Origin: Branchiostoma floridae
Lineage: Eukaryota > Chordata > Leptocardii > Amphioxiformes > Branchiostomatidae
Direction: 5' to 3'
Assembly (NCBI RefSeq): GCF_000003815.2
Contig: NC_049981.1
Coordinates: 1,900,101-1,945,873, forward strand
DNA length: 45,773 nucleotides
Below, piece by piece: positions 43,441-45,773 of this stretch. The notes under the pieces were generated by a model, which worked only from the letters and a program-made list of their open reading frames with translations, did no database searches and had not been told where the DNA came from. A program made the position numbers and the translations under genes. The first letter of the stretch is position 1; the number at the start of each line of letters is the position of its first letter.

Positions 43441-45773
43441 ATTTGCACTAAATGAGGCTGTAGAACATTGAAAAGTCTTGTTTAACCCTATTCAGACCGG
43501 GGGGGGGGGCTTTTGAGGCCCGCGCTAACTTCGATGTCCTATAACGCCAGAACGGCTTACGCTAGAGCCACCAAATTTAGTGAGTTTTCCTGAAATATTG
43601 TTGGCAACAATTCTACGAAGTTTGACAAATTTTCCATTTTTTCTTGTTGCCATGGCAACCGTTTGTTGACAGGCAGTTTTGCCAAAAATCACTATTTTTG
43701 GTTCTAACAATGTATTTTTCAAATTTATTTGCTATATTACTGTGATTTCGTTACATAAATAAAATCTTATATTATTCAGCATATCTTTCATAATTATATA
43801 TGCATAAATTATGCTAATTTGATGACGTCATCAGCCCAAAATCCAAGATGGCGGACGGAATGGCCAGATCAAGAATAACAAGCTAATTATCCCTTAAAAT
43901 TTGCAACTACCTGGTATTTTTTCATCAAAAACCATCTAAATGAATGAATTTAGTCTATTTCCATTGCCCTTTGTGATTATTTGTTGCAAAAAAAGTATTT
44001 TTAAAAATTCAAGGTGGTGGATATAATATGGCGGAGCCCAACTCGTATCTTAGATGTGCATGACGTCATTTTATGACGTCATATTGACGTCATTGATGTT
44101 GCTATTGGCAACGCAAGTCGTAATAAACATTATTATTCTGTTTTCTGCACTTGTTGTTACATTTTTGCAGCATAACTTGAAGTTTTCTGAGAATACCCAT
44201 TTTTCATGGGTTTGGCCAATGTAATCAAATTGATGACGTCATAATTACGTCATCTTACGTCAACGTAACGTCAAACGTCACATACTTGTCAGATATTATG
44301 TCGAAATCATGTCCTAAAAATTTGGTGGCCCTACGGCACGTCGTTTTAGAGTTATAGGACTTAGAAGTGGAGGGCCTCAAAAGCCCCCCCCCGGTCCAGG
44401 GATGACCAAAAAAGCCCGGTCTGAATAGGGTTAAGGATTAGAAGACATAGGATTCTGGTCTAGCATTATTATTACTGACAAGTAACTTGTGTTTGAAGTG
44501 TTTCAATGCAGTCCTGATAGACTTTACCTGAAAAGATGGCCAACGGCAAAATGGATAGATTCTTGTTGTTTTCTAAAGTTAGAAATGCGGTAGAACATTG
44601 ACAAGTCCTGTTTTAAGATTGTAAGACATATGGGATTCTGGTCTAGCATTATTAATACCTACGGGTAACTTGTACAGCTTTAAAAGCACGCCCGAACATG
44701 AATGTTGACCACAAACTTTGAAGTGTTTCAATGCAGGAGTAATAGACTTTACCCTAAATTGTGGCCGACGGGAAAATGGATGGATTCTTGTTGTTTTCTT
44801 AAGTAAGGAATGTTGCAAAACACTGAAAAAACCTGTTTTAAGATTATAAGATATATAGGATTCTGGTCTATCATTATTAACTACGGGTAACTTGTACAGC
44901 TTTGAAGGGTCGCCCAAACAGGAATGTTGACCACGCATTTTGGAGTGTTCCAATGCAGGCCTGATAGACTTTACACTAAACTGTGCATGTGGCAAACGGG
45001 AAAATGTATGGATTCTTGTTGTTTTTCAAAGTTAGGAATGCGGCAGAGCCTTAAAAAATCTTGTTTTGATGTTACATGTATAAGATATTTAGGATTCTGG
45101 TCTAGCATTATTGACTACGGGCAACTTGTGCAGCTTTGAAGGTACGCCCGAAAAGGAAAGTTGACCACACATTTTGGACTGTTCCAATGCAGGCCTGATA
45201 GACTTTATCCGAAACGATGGCCGACGGGGAAATGGATGGATTCTTGTTTATTCTAAAGTTAGAAATGCTGTAGAACATTGACAAGTCCTGTTTTGTTGTT
45301 ATAAGACATATGAGATTCTGGTCTAGCATTATTACCTACGGGTAACTTGTGCAGCTTTAAAAGCACGCCCGAACATGAATGTTGACCACGCATTCTGGAG
45401 TGTTTCAATGCAGAACTCATGGACTTTACCCTAAATTGTGGCCGACGGGAAAATGGACGGATTCTTGTTGTTCTCTAAAGTAAGGAATGTTGTAAAACAC
45501 TGAAAATACCTGTTTTAAGATTATTAGACATATAGCATTCTGGTCTATCATTATTACTTACGGGTAACTCGTACAGCTTTAAAGGGACGCCTAAACAGAA
45601 ATGTTGATCTCGCATTTTTAGGTGTTTCAATGCAGGCCTGATAGACTTTGCCCAAACCGTGGCCAACGGGAAAATGAATAGATTCTTGTCGTTTTCTAAA
45701 GTTAGGAATGTTGCAAAACACTGAAAAGACCTGTTTTAAGATTACAAGATATATAGGATTCTGGTCTATCATT
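43440..45773. repeat. ~222-bp tandem repeat array, interrupted by a MITE
   Basis: Copies are marked by GATTCTGGTCTAGCATTATT at 44451, 44634, 44859, 45093, 45314, 45535 and 45757 (spacing 183, 225, 234, 221, 221, 222). The array starts left of the MITE at 43486 and runs off the window. Minus frames in it are repeat artefacts. Confidence 0.9.
43486..44430. mobile_element. 945-bp piggyBac-like MITE, TTAA target
   Basis: The ends CCCTATTCAGACCGGG are inverted, with TTAA on both sides (43482-43485, 44431-44434). The arms also share GGCTTTTGAGGCC, GTCCTATAAC and GCCACCAAATTT. No transposase. It contains five perfect TGACGTCA palindromes. Confidence 0.88.

Noticed and set aside
44579-45772. Minus frames with repeated KSIRPALKH and QHSCLG words
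   Set aside because: They are translations of the ~222-bp tandem repeat and break in frame between units.

Overview
The window looks like invertebrate-chordate (lancelet/Branchiostoma-type) nuclear DNA. The reasons are short-exon split genes, an EGF/C-type-lectin shuffled receptor, a multi-repeat GYGD cyclic-nucleotide-gated-type channel (a family I know from sea urchin, lancelet and fish), and very dense foldback/MITE, SINE and satellite content. The species is inferred, not proven. There is no bacterial-type gene, operon or CRISPR array. Both genes lie on the minus strand and were rebuilt exon by exon from splice sites and reading phase.

Left part (1-9.1 kb): a partial gene for a predicted type II membrane C-type lectin. 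Read from 9127 down, it has a 442-residue cytoplasmic exon of tandem Pro/Tyr motif repeats, one membrane segment, a Ser/Thr stalk, three 111-bp EGF exons, a complete C-type lectin domain and most of a second one, cut by the window edge. Its introns hold a non-LTR retrotransposon, a long microsatellite and MITE pieces.

Middle (9.1-31 kb): mostly repeats. There is a 37-copy, 202-bp satellite (12.09-19.56 kb), a 659-bp assembly gap, a 2.7-kb foldback element with a nested MITE, an interspersed repeat with paired octamer motifs, and a 15.5-copy, 183-bp satellite whose minus strand is open for 862 codons.

Right part (31-40 kb): fourteen minus-strand exons with matching phases encode the C-terminal 748 residues of an ion channel. 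They give the cyclic-nucleotide-binding domain of one repeat, then a full S1-S6/GYGD pore/C-linker/CNBD repeat and the stop codon. This fits the tetra-repeat K+-selective CNG channel family (CNGK/tetraKCNG). The pore turret carries a long Glu/Asp/His run, and the two CNBDs differ in key phosphate-binding residues.

Far right (40-45.8 kb): a TTA-flanked Harbinger-like MITE, a TGTGA/TCACA word cluster, a GC-rich block, and a TTAA-flanked piggyBac-like MITE inserted into a ~222-bp tandem repeat that runs off the window. I found no earlier channel exons here, so the upstream intron is at least 5.9 kb if the gene continues.
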